Source: an uncultured Bacteroidales bacterium
GTDB lineage: Bacteria > Bacteroidota > Bacteroidia > Bacteroidales > Bacteroidaceae
DNA length: 40,593 nt
Assembly: GCA_902783885.1 (NCBI GenBank)
Contig: CACZSQ010000074.1
Location: forward strand, 1-40,593
Direction of reading: 5' to 3'
Shown: in pieces, positions 8,780-17,181 of the stretch
Position numbering within the stretch: position 1 is the first letter of the stretch
How the letters are laid out: every line of letters starts with the position of its first letter
The notes under the pieces: model-generated
Seen by the model: the letters and a program-made list of their open reading frames with translations, nothing else
The model's database searches: none
What the model was told of the DNA's origin: nothing
Translations under genes and position numbers: made by a program

Positions 8780-8811
8780 TTTGGCCACGTCAAGAATATG
8801 CACTACTTTTG
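8780..8811 (+). promoter_or_regulatory. Promoter of rpmE2
   Basis: TTTG at 8780-8783 and TACTTTTG at 8804-8811 are separated by 20 nt, a full match to the Bacteroidota housekeeping promoter. It places the transcript start near 8816 and leaves a leader of about 80 nt before the rpmE2 ATG. Confidence 0.8.
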
Positions 8812-8824
8812 CGCCGCAAAAAAT

Positions 8825-8879
8825 AATGCCGGTACACAAGCCCGGCCAATATTCACCGCCGGTACACAAGCCCGGCATT
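8825..8879 (+). promoter_or_regulatory. Structured leader of the L31 mRNA: duplicated 19-nt hairpin unit
   Basis: The leader holds two exact copies of GCCGGTACACAAGCCCGGC (8828-8846 and 8858-8876), 30 nt apart. Each copy can fold by itself (GCCGG against CCGGC). Alternatively, the 5' arm of copy 1 can pair with the 3' arm of copy 2 (AATGCCGG 8825-8832 with CCGGCATT 8872-8879), with an inner stem CCGGC/GCCGG. Two competing folds just upstream of a ribosomal protein start suggest an autoregulatory r-protein leader. This is inferred from structure and position only. Confidence 0.6.
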
Positions 8880-8894
8880 AAAGAACAACAAACA

Positions 8895-9146
8895 ATGAAA
8901 CAAGGTATTCATCCCGACAACTATCGTCCTGTTGTGTTCAAGGACATGAGCAATGGCGATATGTTCCTGAGCCGTTCCACTGCCAAGACCACTGACACCG
9001 TGGAATTTGAAGGCGAGACCTATCCCGTCGTGAAGCTCGAAATCTCCAGCAGCTCTCACCCCTTCTACACTGGTAAGAGCAAGCTCGTTGACACCGCAGG
9101 TCGTGTCGATAAGTTCATGAGCCGCTATGCTCGCACACGCAAGTAA
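8895..9146 (+). CDS. rpmE2: 50S ribosomal protein L31 type B
   Basis: This is an 83-residue protein starting [15 protein letters not shown] and containing [13 protein letters not shown] and [11 protein letters not shown], with the C-terminal [10 protein letters not shown] of type B L31. The frame is open further upstream, but the ATG at 8895 is the family's start and lies downstream of the promoter and structured leader. The CxxC zinc-binding cysteines of the C+ form are absent, so this is the zinc-independent (C-) paralogue type. In bacteria with both forms it replaces L31 type A under zinc shortage. In Bacteroidota it is usually the standard L31. The gene is monocistronic, with its own promoter and a strong terminator. 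Confidence 0.95.
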   Translation: MKQGIHPDNYRPVVFKDMSNGDMFLSRSTAKTTDTVEFEGETYPVVKLEISSSSHPFYTGKSKLVDTAGRVDKFMSRYARTRK

Positions 9147-9181
9147 GCCGCGAGTCGTAGGAACGACATCAAAAAGAGCAA

Positions 9182-9219
9182 AAAGAGAGCTGCATCCGAT
9201 GTGATGCAGCTCTCTTTTG
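9182..9219. terminator. Bidirectional intrinsic terminator between rpmE2 and the DUF3256 gene
   Basis: AAAAGAGAGCTGCATC (9182-9197) pairs perfectly over 16 bp with 9204-9219 across a 6-nt loop (CGATGT). The stem ends in TTTT on either strand. It lies between the ends of two convergent genes (9146 and 9241) and can serve both. Confidence 0.9.
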
Positions 9220-9240
9220 ATTTGTATATTCCTTACTACC

Positions 9241-9924
9241 CTACTCTTCCACGAAGCCCTGAGTTGTCCACGCCATGCGGATTGGGCGCAGGCGGCCTTG
9301 CACAGCCTTCTTCTCTTCGGAGGCTAAGTAACCGGGTTGAATGGTCAGCGTGAGCACATAGTCATCTGGTGACAGCGCCATCCGCACAGGATGAAAGCTG
9401 CATAATGATGCACGTGCTTGAGTGTATGCCTCCTGCAGGCTGTCCGGCACTTCGTCAACAAAGAACGCCTCGCTGTCTCGGGCACGCTTTACAGTTTGCA
9501 CAAGCGAGGGAGTGCCCGCCGGCAGGGGCGCCCAACTGCTGCTCAAGAAGCGGATGTTCGAGTCCTCCACGTATGACGGCGACTCCTTGACTCCGGCTTC
9601 AGCAGTGGTCACCACACAGAGGACGGAGGTTGAATCGCTGAGGGGCAGAAGTTTAAGTTCCATGACAGCCGAAGCGCTCGTACGAAAACGGGCATAGTCC
9701 TCTGTCAACGCCTCCAGGACAACATACTCGTCCACCTTATTGCGCACGCGAGCGTCCATATTGTTCTCAATGAAATCGATGCAGTCCAACCTGTTATTCT
9801 TTGTCACTAACGGCAGTACAGAATCAGGCATGGAAGCAAAAACCTCACGCATGAGGACTTGCTGGGCTGTTGCACAGCAAAGGAAGAATGAAGAATAAAG
9901 AATGAAGAATAAAAGACGCTTCAT
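9241..9924 (-). CDS. DUF3256 family exported protein
   Basis: This 227-residue protein has a signal peptide (MKRLLFFILYSSFFLCCATAQ, cleavage near AQ-Q). The mature part begins 'MREVFASMPDSVLPLVTKNNRLDCIDFIENNMDARVRN' and goes on with 'LTEDYARF'. This matches the Bacteroidota-specific DUF3256 pattern (F..MPDS..P.L...NRLD.IDF...N). No enzymatic function is known for the family, and none can be read from the sequence. It is the last gene of the minus-strand run that includes truA and the transporter. The signal peptide is partly encoded by a 14-bp tandem repeat. Confidence 0.75.
   Translation of the reverse strand: MKRLLFFILYSSFFLCCATAQQVLMREVFASMPDSVLPLVTKNNRLDCIDFIENNMDARVRNKVDEYVVLEALTEDYARFRTSASAVMELKLLPLSDSTSVLCVVTTAEAGVKESPSYVEDSNIRFLSSSWAPLPAGTPSLVQTVKRARDSEAFFVDEVPDSLQEAYTQARASLCSFHPVRMALSPDDYVLTLTIQPGYLASEEKKAVQGRLRPIRMAWTTQGFVEE
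9886..9913. repeat. 14-bp tandem duplication inside the DUF3256 signal-peptide codons
   Basis: GAATGAAGAATAAA occurs twice in tandem (9886-9899 and 9900-9913). As 14 is not a multiple of three, the two copies are translated in different frames, yet both give hydrophobic residues. Confidence 0.8.
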
Positions 9925-9957
9925 GATTTTTGATTATTGATTCTATCGTTATTACGC

Positions 9958-9969
9958 TATAACGTTATA
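9958..9969. promoter_or_regulatory. 12-bp perfect palindrome upstream of the DUF3256 gene
   Basis: TATAACGTTATA is a perfect palindrome about 35 nt upstream of the DUF3256 ATG and 16 nt after the stop of the transporter gene. It could be an operator or part of an A/T-rich terminator-like fold. No U-rich tail or promoter box was recognised beside it. Confidence 0.35.
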
Positions 9970-9984
9970 ACATAAGTTCTTAGA

Positions 9985-10932
9985 CTATCTACTTCCCAAC
10001 CACAGGAATACCATACTGAGGATGACGAACGCCAGGTCGAGGGCTTTGGACCAAGGATTCTTCTCATGGAAAACCATAGCCCCAAAGGTGAAAGAGACAA
10101 TGACACTTCCACGACGTATCATCGACACCACAGAGATGAGCGCTTCGGGTTGCGCAAGGGCATAGAAATAGACAAAGTCTGCAGCCGAGAGGAACAAAGA
10201 GATAAGGGGAATGAAAAAAGAAAAATGAAAAGCAGAAGATGAGGCTTCATCATCTGCAACCCCATTGTTGACTGCTCTCTTTTGTAATTGTAATCGCAGG
10301 AGGATGAGAGCCATCATCCCGAACTGATAGAACAGGAAATAGCTCTGCACCACCATACGGTCGAGCCCGAACCCACCCGACTCGACAGGAGCCAGCAGGA
10401 ACTTGTCATAGAGGGCACTGACAGCGCCGAACAGCGCTCCCAGAATGGCAAACACAATCCAGCGGTTATGGCGGAAGTCGATACCTTCTTTCTTTCCGCT
10501 GCGACGGAGCAGGTAGTAGCCGATGATCGCCAGGAGTACGCCAATCCACTGATAGGTGTTGAGTCGCTCGCTGAAGATCAGCAGTGCCCCCAAGAGCACC
10601 ATGACAGGGCGCGTAGCGTTGATGGGGCCCACGATGGTGAGCGGGAGATTCTTCATGGCGAAGTAGCCGCAGAGCCACGACAACAACACAATGAACGCCT
10701 TCAGAATAATAAACTGATGCACCTCCCAGCCACAGACGGGAACATAGAACAAAGATGAGGGAGTGATAACTCCCATGAACGAAAGCACGACAAAAGGAAG
10801 GAATATCAGCGAGCCGAAAAGGGTGTTCAACGTCAACACCATCACGACATCATTGTTCCTCAAGGCTTGTTTCTTGAAGACATCATAAAAGCCGAGCAAA
10901 GCGGCAGAAGTAAAAGCTAATAGGAGCCACAT
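9985..10932 (-). CDS. EamA/DMT superfamily membrane transporter
   Basis: This 315-residue integral membrane protein has about ten hydrophobic segments in two halves. The first half (1-145) includes 'KNLPLTIVGPINATRPVMVLLGALLIFSERLNTYQWIGVLLAIIGYYLL', the signature of the EamA repeat. The second half includes 'ALISVVSMIRRGSVIVSFTFGAMVFHEKN'. DMT transporters export or exchange small metabolites such as amino acids, nucleobases or nucleotide sugars; the substrate cannot be told. The start overlaps the end of truA by 16 nt, so the two are probably translationally coupled. A charged loop near 225 is unusually long but does not break the fold. Confidence 0.85.
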   Translation of the reverse strand: MWLLLAFTSAALLGFYDVFKKQALRNNDVVMVLTLNTLFGSLIFLPFVVLSFMGVITPSSLFYVPVCGWEVHQFIILKAFIVLLSWLCGYFAMKNLPLTIVGPINATRPVMVLLGALLIFSERLNTYQWIGVLLAIIGYYLLRRSGKKEGIDFRHNRWIVFAILGALFGAVSALYDKFLLAPVESGGFGLDRMVVQSYFLFYQFGMMALILLRLQLQKRAVNNGVADDEASSSAFHFSFFIPLISLFLSAADFVYFYALAQPEALISVVSMIRRGSVIVSFTFGAMVFHEKNPWSKALDLAFVILSMVFLWLGSR

Positions 10933-11720
10933 AAAAAGGACCCTCCACCGCCCTCATATTTAACCTCCTGTAGGAACAGCCCTCTCGCGGGCACGCTGTC
11001 GCCGGCTGCACAGCGGTTCTTCATCTCTATCACCTCGCGGAAGCCCTCAACGGAAAGCTGTCCACGGCCCACCTCCATGAGCGTTCCGACAATGGCACGC
11101 ACCATATTGCGCAGGAAGCGGTCTGCCGTGATTTCAAAGCGCCATTCGTAGTCGGAAAGCGGAATCCAACGCGCTTGCGTGACGTGGCAGATGTTTGTCT
11201 TCGTGTCGGTGTTCACCTTGGAGAAGCTCGTGAAATCCTCGTACTCCATGAGTGTCGCTGCTGCCTGGTTCATTTTCTCGAAGTCTGGAGCCTGAGCCAA
11301 GCGCCACGAGAAGTTGCGCAAGAAGGGCGACTTACGCGTATGCACGTAATAATAATAGGTACGCGAGGTTGCAGAGAAACGGGCGTGCATATCGTCAGAA
11401 ACGGGGTATATCTTATGAACAGCGATGTCGTGCGGCAACACGCCATTCAACCGATAGACAAGATAGTCGCACGCCGACTGCCTTATGCCGCCATCCCTGA
11501 CGGGAGGTGTTGTGAGCGGGTCTATCACATCGAAATGCGCCAGCATCTTGGCCGCATGGACACCGGCATCCGTGCGTCCTGCGCCAGTAACAACTACGTC
11601 CTCACGCAACAGCAGCGCCAGCGCACGCTGCAACACCCCTTGGACGCTCTCGCCGTTGGGCTGCACCTGCCAGCCGCAATAGGCTGTTCCATCATAGGAA
11701 AGCTCGATGAAATAACGCAA
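10917..11720 (-). CDS. truA: tRNA pseudouridine(38-40) synthase TruA
   Basis: This is a 267-residue enzyme beginning MRYFIELSYDGTAYCGWQVQ. The catalytic motif GAGRTDAGVHA places the nucleophilic Asp at 51. Other TruA landmarks are 'DMHARFSATSRTYYYY' (substrate channel) and 'FLRNMVRAIVGTLMEVGRGQ' near the C-terminus. It converts U38-U40 of the tRNA anticodon arm to pseudouridine in the cytoplasm. It lies 39 nt after the last endonuclease I gene on the same strand, with no visible terminator between them, so it may be co-transcribed with the secreted nucleases. Confidence 0.96.
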   Translation of the reverse strand: MRYFIELSYDGTAYCGWQVQPNGESVQGVLQRALALLLREDVVVTGAGRTDAGVHAAKMLAHFDVIDPLTTPPVRDGGIRQSACDYLVYRLNGVLPHDIAVHKIYPVSDDMHARFSATSRTYYYYVHTRKSPFLRNFSWRLAQAPDFEKMNQAAATLMEYEDFTSFSKVNTDTKTNICHVTQARWIPLSDYEWRFEITADRFLRNMVRAIVGTLMEVGRGQLSVEGFREVIEMKNRCAAGDSVPARGLFLQEVKYEGGGGSFLCGSY

Positions 11721-11759
11721 AACGTATAAACTATTTGACGATTAACAATCAACTATTTA

Positions 11760-14111
11760 TTAAATCTTCACCTTCATAACCCTGTCACCTTGTCGGACGA
11801 TATAGATGCCACTGCGAGCAGGCAATACAGTGCCGATGTAACGTCCGTCGAGGGTGTAAACCTCGATGTCCTCGGAACCAGAAATCCATTCGATATCCGT
11901 CAGGGCATCACTGGTGCCGTAGTTGCTCATCTGGATATCATCGATATTGATGCGTTCAAGCTGGGTACCAGCCTGAGTTTCAAACTTCAGGCGAATCAGT
12001 CCGTCGCGCTCAATCTTGTAGCCATAACGCTTCCATTCGCCATTAACGAAGCTCAGGTTATTAACGACAGGCACCCAGGACTGCCCTCCATTAAGGCTGT
12101 AGCTTACCGTGAGCTGAACGCCCGTGTCTTTGTTATAGAGTCCGGCATAGAACCACAGGGAATCGCAGCCAGCGGGCTTATCCTCCTGCATGGTCATGGA
12201 ACCGCCCACCTTCATGCGTACACTATGGCCATCATTGCGTTTGTCGTCATCTTTTGCTCCGATGAGAGCGTTCATGAGTTCCCAAGTGGAGGCATTGCAG
12301 GTCACGAGGTTGTCATCCTTGTAGTAACTGCCCTTGCTGCCCAACTCAAAGCTCTCGAAGAAGGCTTTCATAGCATCTACGGTAGCAGAGAGAGGCACGA
12401 TAATATCCTTCACATTTGGCAACGAAAGTTCCATCTCTTCCTCATACACACCTTCGTCAGATGCGCCTCCGAAACGGACATAGAAGTCTAACTGCGATGC
12501 CTGTAGGGATAGCTCATGCGTCCACGTCTCACCATCAATACTAACCTCGAAAGGTTCCGGACATGTGACAGCCACCGTGTAACCACTGATGCCCTTTACT
12601 GTGAGGTTCATACCCAACTGTTGTGAAGGATCTCCCGGAATGGCTGAGAAAAGGAGTTCCGACGATGATGCAGAGAATATAGGGGTGATATCAGGCATAT
12701 CCACCTGAATCTCATTGCTGACGAGGTCGTTGGAAGTCCGAATCTCATAATAATAGGTAGTGGAAGCGGCTGGGTTCTTGACCACGCAGAACGTATCCGT
12801 GAGTTCTACGGGATAACCACTCATGGATTTACGGTTATTCTCATTGTCCTTCGTATATACATCCAGCGTATAAGATTGCTCCTCTGTTAAATGCATATTC
12901 ATCCACGAAGCCGTGAAGGAGCGGCTATAATATCCGCACACAATGTTCTGCGCGGGATAGGCTGGAACGCCGTCAATGACCGTCATGCGCAAAGGCGTGG
13001 ATTGTTCATAGGCATCGCCGCTACGCAGGACCAGACGAGCCTCGTAGCTACCACCTGTCTCCACATCAGCGTTTAACGTCAGGCGTTTGCCCTCCACAAC
13101 CTCCTCTGCTGTCAGATAGGTTGCAGGCATGGAAAAGCCATCACCTTCGATAGTGGCTGTGATTCCTTCGGGCAGATTACGTCCGCGCACCATCAGGTTG
13201 CGCGTCATACCCAGAGAAAGAGCCTGAAGGCCAAAGTCCAACTCCACGTCATGCACAGGCACAAACACCTCGGGAGCCGTGGACTCTGGGTCAATATAGA
13301 ATTTTACTTCGTTCTTATCGCCCCAGATATAAGCTGCCAGTTCCGGCACATCCACATAAGGATTTCTGTTGCCTTGGATGCCATAGATCACTTCATTGCG
13401 CTCACGTTCAATGTCATCTACGGGATCCTCTTCAGCCCATTGGAGCATCAGTTCATAAACCCAAGGCCGCATTGTGGTCCACGATGCAGGATCCACCGTC
13501 AAAAGGCCATCGGTTGTCTGCCATTCGCCGGTCATGTGCTGATAGGCAGTTGCCATATAGAAATAAGTACGCGCAAAATCACCTTTCCACTGGTCTGCCG
13601 GTTCCCAAGCGGTGATGAGACTATCAGCACGGTAGCTGCTACTCTTCCCCACCTTAATCACGCCATTGTCAAACATAATCTTTCCGTCCACGATGCCGAT
13701 GGGGTTACTGTTTTTCCGTTGGTTGGCAGGGCCATCGGCCGGGTAGAGATTCAGAAGATCGCAGTAAGCATTATTCACGGTATGTCCCCACCAGGAGTTC
13801 GCCCAAATGTGCTCAATATTCATGCCACTGACTGACTGAACGCCATTGAAAGAACGCACAATATCGCTGTAACGATCACGCACAGTACCGTCGGGCATGA
13901 CGTCGGACACTGCAAAACCCGACCATGTATATCCTGCGCCTTCACCTCCGTAAGATAGGACCTGACGGGGTTGGATGAGATCATGCAAACCCGTCTTCAA
14001 CTCTGCTTGATTCAAGCCCTGCACAGAATGAATGTAATCCAAGGACAGAGGTTGTGCCCATGAGGTGACCGCGAGGGCCAGAAGCAGCAAGAAAAACGGG
14101 ACCTTTCTCAT
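11760..14111 (-). CDS. Secreted endonuclease I family protein, multi-domain, T9SS-sorted (paralogue 1)
   Basis: This 783-residue protein is called from the ATG just before the signal peptide (MRKVPFFLLLLALAVTSWAQ); an ATG four codons upstream is possible. The endonuclease I core (about 25-270) shows all the expected blocks. NIEHIWANSWWG carries the catalytic His (101 here), then come NLYPADGPANQRKNSNP, WEPADQWKGDFARTYFYM, and DPVDDIERERNEVIYGIQGNRNPYVD. Beta-sandwich modules follow (about 280-570), then a choice-of-anchor-like module (about 580-735). The tail 'IEVYTLDGRYIG...RSGIYIVRQGDRVMKV' is a type A T9SS sorting domain. It should cleave DNA outside the cell. It is the third gene of the endonuclease operon. 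The family's NREHVWPQS is NIEHIWANS here, as also in the next gene. Confidence 0.88.
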   Translation of the reverse strand: MRKVPFFLLLLALAVTSWAQPLSLDYIHSVQGLNQAELKTGLHDLIQPRQVLSYGGEGAGYTWSGFAVSDVMPDGTVRDRYSDIVRSFNGVQSVSGMNIEHIWANSWWGHTVNNAYCDLLNLYPADGPANQRKNSNPIGIVDGKIMFDNGVIKVGKSSSYRADSLITAWEPADQWKGDFARTYFYMATAYQHMTGEWQTTDGLLTVDPASWTTMRPWVYELMLQWAEEDPVDDIERERNEVIYGIQGNRNPYVDVPELAAYIWGDKNEVKFYIDPESTAPEVFVPVHDVELDFGLQALSLGMTRNLMVRGRNLPEGITATIEGDGFSMPATYLTAEEVVEGKRLTLNADVETGGSYEARLVLRSGDAYEQSTPLRMTVIDGVPAYPAQNIVCGYYSRSFTASWMNMHLTEEQSYTLDVYTKDNENNRKSMSGYPVELTDTFCVVKNPAASTTYYYEIRTSNDLVSNEIQVDMPDITPIFSASSSELLFSAIPGDPSQQLGMNLTVKGISGYTVAVTCPEPFEVSIDGETWTHELSLQASQLDFYVRFGGASDEGVYEEEMELSLPNVKDIIVPLSATVDAMKAFFESFELGSKGSYYKDDNLVTCNASTWELMNALIGAKDDDKRNDGHSVRMKVGGSMTMQEDKPAGCDSLWFYAGLYNKDTGVQLTVSYSLNGGQSWVPVVNNLSFVNGEWKRYGYKIERDGLIRLKFETQAGTQLERINIDDIQMSNYGTSDALTDIEWISGSEDIEVYTLDGRYIGTVLPARSGIYIVRQGDRVMKVKI

Positions 14112-14125
14112 CGTGAATAACAATA

Positions 14126-15649
14126 TTATTTGACAAAGCGCTTATAGGTGTAGCCGCCGCGACGAACGACATAGATGCCGCGTCGCGAGGGTACGGTCGT
14201 ACCGACATAACGGCCATTCATATCAAAGACAGCATTTTCTGCTTCAACCGGCGACATATAATTCTGGTCGATACCTGTGGGCAACGGCTTCCCTCTCAGC
14301 AGAACGTTCTTAATTTCCCAAGCCCAACAACGGCTTGCATCAGCGCGATAGCGAAAGGCAATATTCACCGTTTCACCGGAATAATCATCCAAAAAGATAC
14401 AGCCCGAATGGATGAACTTCGTGAACCCACTGCTTGGACGCTCAGGCCACTCGGGCGTGAGCAGTTCCCACTCAGCATCAGCGGGGCGCTGCGCATAATC
14501 CGAAGAGATTAGCACCTCAAACAATGTGGAGGCATTCGCCGCAGTGTTGTAACCTGTGGCATGATTGAATTCCAATACAGCTCCTTGCATATTCGTCAAG
14601 TCGATGGCTGGTGAAATGAGCCACGCATCGCCCTCTTTTCCATAGTTGTAGGCATTTGCCACAGCGCCATAGCTCTTATTCTGGCTCCAAACCTGTGTCT
14701 GTGTGCCATCAACGTTCACCATAGTAAAGAGGCCCGTATCCGACAGGAAGTTCTGCGTCAGCAACGTGACACTATCCTCCGGCTCTGGCGTGGGCGTCGG
14801 ATCGGGAGTCGGGATTGTGCCATCAATGGTGAAAGCGACGTCCATCTTACTGCCCCAGATATATTCGGCTAAATCAGGGAAATCAATAAAAGGATTACGG
14901 TTACCCTGAATAGCATACACGGCTTCGTTGCGAGCACGTTCAATCTCATCAACAGGGTCGTTCTGACTCCATTGCAGGTATAGCTCTGAAGCCCAAGGCA
15001 AAAGAGTTGGATAGTCGGTATTGGTAAATGACTTCAGCGCTTCCGACTTCCAAGTGAGATTGGTATAGCAAGTGACCATATAGAAATAGACACGGGCAAA
15101 ATCGCCTTTCCATTTGTCTGCAGGCTCCCACAAATCAATTTGGCTGCCGCTCGCACCTGGTCCTTTTCCTACTTTCGTACAACCGTTACCCTTATCTCCA
15201 CTAGTCACCACACCCATACCATAATTACTCTTGGTGTTGTTAATCTTGGACTCACACGGCATGAGATGGTGGATATCTTTATAAGCCTGGTTCTTGGTGC
15301 CCCCCCACCAGCTGTTGGCCAGCGAATGTTCGATATTCATGCCGCTGACAGATGCGTTCGGATTACTGGTATTGAAATAGCGATGGTCGTTGCTATAGCG
15401 GTCACGCACCTCGTTATTACTCATGCGGTCGGTCTGATAGAAGCCATACCAAGTCTTATTGTTAGAGCCACTACCGTACTCCAACACCGTTGCCTCACCA
15501 ATAATATCATGCAAAGCCTCTTTCAAGTCGGCCTTCTTCTTTCCAACTGCCGCAGCATAATAGGTTTTTAGATCAATGGAATGAACCGAGAGAGTGCCAC
15601 ACAGCAGCACACCCATCAAGACAAGTATGATAGATTTACGAATTTTCAT
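14126..15649 (-). CDS. Secreted endonuclease I with choice-of-anchor J domain, T9SS-sorted (paralogue 2)
   Basis: This 507-residue protein has a signal peptide (first ~24 residues). The endonuclease I core runs from about 28 to 270, with NIEHSLANSWWG (catalytic His108), HHLMPCESKINNTKSNYG, WEPADKWKGDFARVYFYM and DPVDEIERARNEAVYAIQGNRNPFID. After a PTPDPTPTPEP linker, a choice-of-anchor J module (about 294-455) shows 'WLISPAIDL' and ends 'WAWEIKNVLLRG', the same ending as the modules in the 2402-5011 protein. The C-terminus 'AVFDMNGRYVG...RRGIYVVRRGG' is a T9SS sorting segment. Its ATG overlaps the stop of the preceding gene by 4 nt, and its stop is about 14 nt before the next start, so the three paralogues form one operon. 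Catalytic residues look intact. Confidence 0.9.
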   Translation of the reverse strand: MKIRKSIILVLMGVLLCGTLSVHSIDLKTYYAAAVGKKKADLKEALHDIIGEATVLEYGSGSNNKTWYGFYQTDRMSNNEVRDRYSNDHRYFNTSNPNASVSGMNIEHSLANSWWGGTKNQAYKDIHHLMPCESKINNTKSNYGMGVVTSGDKGNGCTKVGKGPGASGSQIDLWEPADKWKGDFARVYFYMVTCYTNLTWKSEALKSFTNTDYPTLLPWASELYLQWSQNDPVDEIERARNEAVYAIQGNRNPFIDFPDLAEYIWGSKMDVAFTIDGTIPTPDPTPTPEPEDSVTLLTQNFLSDTGLFTMVNVDGTQTQVWSQNKSYGAVANAYNYGKEGDAWLISPAIDLTNMQGAVLEFNHATGYNTAANASTLFEVLISSDYAQRPADAEWELLTPEWPERPSSGFTKFIHSGCIFLDDYSGETVNIAFRYRADASRCWAWEIKNVLLRGKPLPTGIDQNYMSPVEAENAVFDMNGRYVGTTVPSRRGIYVVRRGGYTYKRFVK

Positions 15650-17127
15650 TTCACAAGAATCTTAGACGTTCTATATCCTTGACGAATCAGATACATACCT
15701 GGACGACGAGGCAAGTTACTGCCTAATTGATGCCCCATTACATCCATGAAATAACGTGCCGCAGATGGTTCATAAACACTCTTGATGCCATCCGTTTGCT
15801 TGACATACACCTCTATCGATTGAATGCGGCTTTGCCCTCCCGAAACAGCTATGAAAGGATTTGCTGTTCCCGTCCACGTCAGTTCACCATTGCTAAAGGA
15901 ATAAGTCTGACCGTCAATGTCGATATCGTTAATCTTGCCAGAAGCATGGAAAACAACCTTGGTAATCTCCGCACCAGAAATCACCAGCACGCTCTTGTCG
16001 TAGAAACGTAGGTCGCCGTACTTGCTTACATCCACAGGAGTCACAGTACCTTGCCCCTTATAATAAGCTATCTCAAGGCCATTGGCGGTTGTCGTGTATC
16101 CCGCGCCATAGGTAGGATGTGTTGTCGAAGTCCATTTATAGCTATTCACCTCAATCGTTCCCGACTGCGCGTCAGGATTCTCGGGATTGTCTGGGTTATC
16201 AGGATTGTCTGGATTATCCGGGTCTTCGGGATCATCTGGATTGTCAGGATTGATCGGGGTATCGGGGATCTCGACATCGCTTTGCCCATGAGGTTGAGTG
16301 ACATCAAAAGCATAGCTGACGCTATCACCCCAAACATATTCGCACAGCGAAGGATAATCCACGAAGGGATTACGGTTCTTCTGCCACTTATAAACGACTT
16401 CGTTGCGGGCGCGTTCGACATCGTCCACAGGGTCGAGCTTGGCCCAACGCAGAAACATCTTCAGCGCCCAATCCTTCAAGCCCGGGTATTTCTTGCCGTC
16501 GAAGACCTGAGAAGCCTGTCCTCCATTCCAGTTGGGATGCAAGTTCTCGTAGCAAGCCAGGACATAGAAATAGACACGTGCGATGTCGCCTTTCATCTCG
16601 TCATTGGGTTCGAAGCACTGCCCGCTATAGCCACTGACGGTACATGCGCCGAGTTTGCAGTAGTCATTGGCAGACTTCCATGTATCTCCGGTATTCTCTC
16701 CTAAAGGATAATTGCTCCGCCGGTTGTTGACATATCCGTCGGTGGGCACCACCTGCACGAGGTCGCTCTTCATCTCGCCGCTGCCGAACCAGCTCTGCGG
16801 CACCAGGTGCTCGCGGTTGTAGCCGTCGCCTTCTTTCTTGTAGGAGTGGTTCTCTGCCGGGCCTCCGATGACAAAGTTCGTAGCATTGGAGTACCAGTCG
16901 CGGAGCTTGCCGTCAGCGCGGACATCACTCTCATGGTAGGCTTCCAGCAACCCGTCGTAACCGATATTTGTATGCGAGTGAATAATGGAATAAAGAGCCG
17001 ACTTCAAGTCTGCAGCTTTTTTGTTATTCGCTTTGCTATAGTATTTAGCCAAATCTTCTGCCTGTGCAGAGAGAGCTACGCAGGTGAGCAACAGGAAGAT
17101 GAAGGAACAAAAACAGGAACGTTTCAT
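15646..17127 (-). CDS. Secreted endonuclease I, T9SS-sorted (paralogue 3, first gene of the operon)
   Basis: This is a 493-residue protein. The start at 17127 is chosen over the longer frame because the promoter lies at 17151-17181, inside that extension, and because it begins the signal peptide (MKRSCFCSFIFLLLTCVALSAQA). This copy has the canonical motif NREHLVPQSWFG (catalytic His107), then VVPTDGYVNNRRSNYPLG, FEPNDEMKGDIARVYFYV and DPVDDVERARNEVVYKWQKNRNPFVD. A DNP/EDP-repeat linker (about 300-325) leads to a beta-rich module, then the T9SS tail 'RYFMDVMGHQLGSN...RPGMYLIRQG'. It is closest to the family consensus of the three, and the tandem array probably arose by duplication and divergence. 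Confidence 0.92.
   Translation of the reverse strand: MKRSCFCSFIFLLLTCVALSAQAEDLAKYYSKANNKKAADLKSALYSIIHSHTNIGYDGLLEAYHESDVRADGKLRDWYSNATNFVIGGPAENHSYKKEGDGYNREHLVPQSWFGSGEMKSDLVQVVPTDGYVNNRRSNYPLGENTGDTWKSANDYCKLGACTVSGYSGQCFEPNDEMKGDIARVYFYVLACYENLHPNWNGGQASQVFDGKKYPGLKDWALKMFLRWAKLDPVDDVERARNEVVYKWQKNRNPFVDYPSLCEYVWGDSVSYAFDVTQPHGQSDVEIPDTPINPDNPDDPEDPDNPDNPDNPDNPENPDAQSGTIEVNSYKWTSTTHPTYGAGYTTTANGLEIAYYKGQGTVTPVDVSKYGDLRFYDKSVLVISGAEITKVVFHASGKINDIDIDGQTYSFSNGELTWTGTANPFIAVSGGQSRIQSIEVYVKQTDGIKSVYEPSAARYFMDVMGHQLGSNLPRRPGMYLIRQGYRTSKILVK
16170..16258. repeat. 9-bp tandem repeat encoding the DNP linker of endonuclease I paralogue 3
   Basis: Degenerate copies of GGATTGTCT (plus strand) run through this stretch and encode repeated Asp-Asn-Pro with occasional Glu-Asp-Pro on the minus strand. 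It is a flexible, acidic spacer between the nuclease and the C-terminal module, and slippage could change its length in steps of three residues. Confidence 0.75.
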
Positions 17128-17150
17128 TCTTTTTATAAGGTAATTTGGGG

Positions 17151-17181
17151 CAAAGATAGGGGAAAAAGCTTGAACCACAAA
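17151..17181 (-). promoter_or_regulatory. Promoter of the endonuclease I-truA operon
   Basis: The reverse strand has TTTG at 17181-17178, a 19-nt spacer and TATCTTTG at 17158-17151, a full Bacteroidota promoter. It lies 24 nt before the ATG at 17127 and shows that the longer reading frame is not the start. The -33 box overlaps the U-tract of the upstream gene's terminator. Confidence 0.82.

Noticed and set aside
8733..8894. Longer N-terminus for L31
   Set aside because: The upstream part of the frame holds the promoter and structured leader; the ATG at 8895 gives the family's normal 83-residue protein.
17128..17178. Longer start for endonuclease I paralogue 3
   Set aside because: The extension overlaps a complete promoter and lies ahead of a proper signal peptide.
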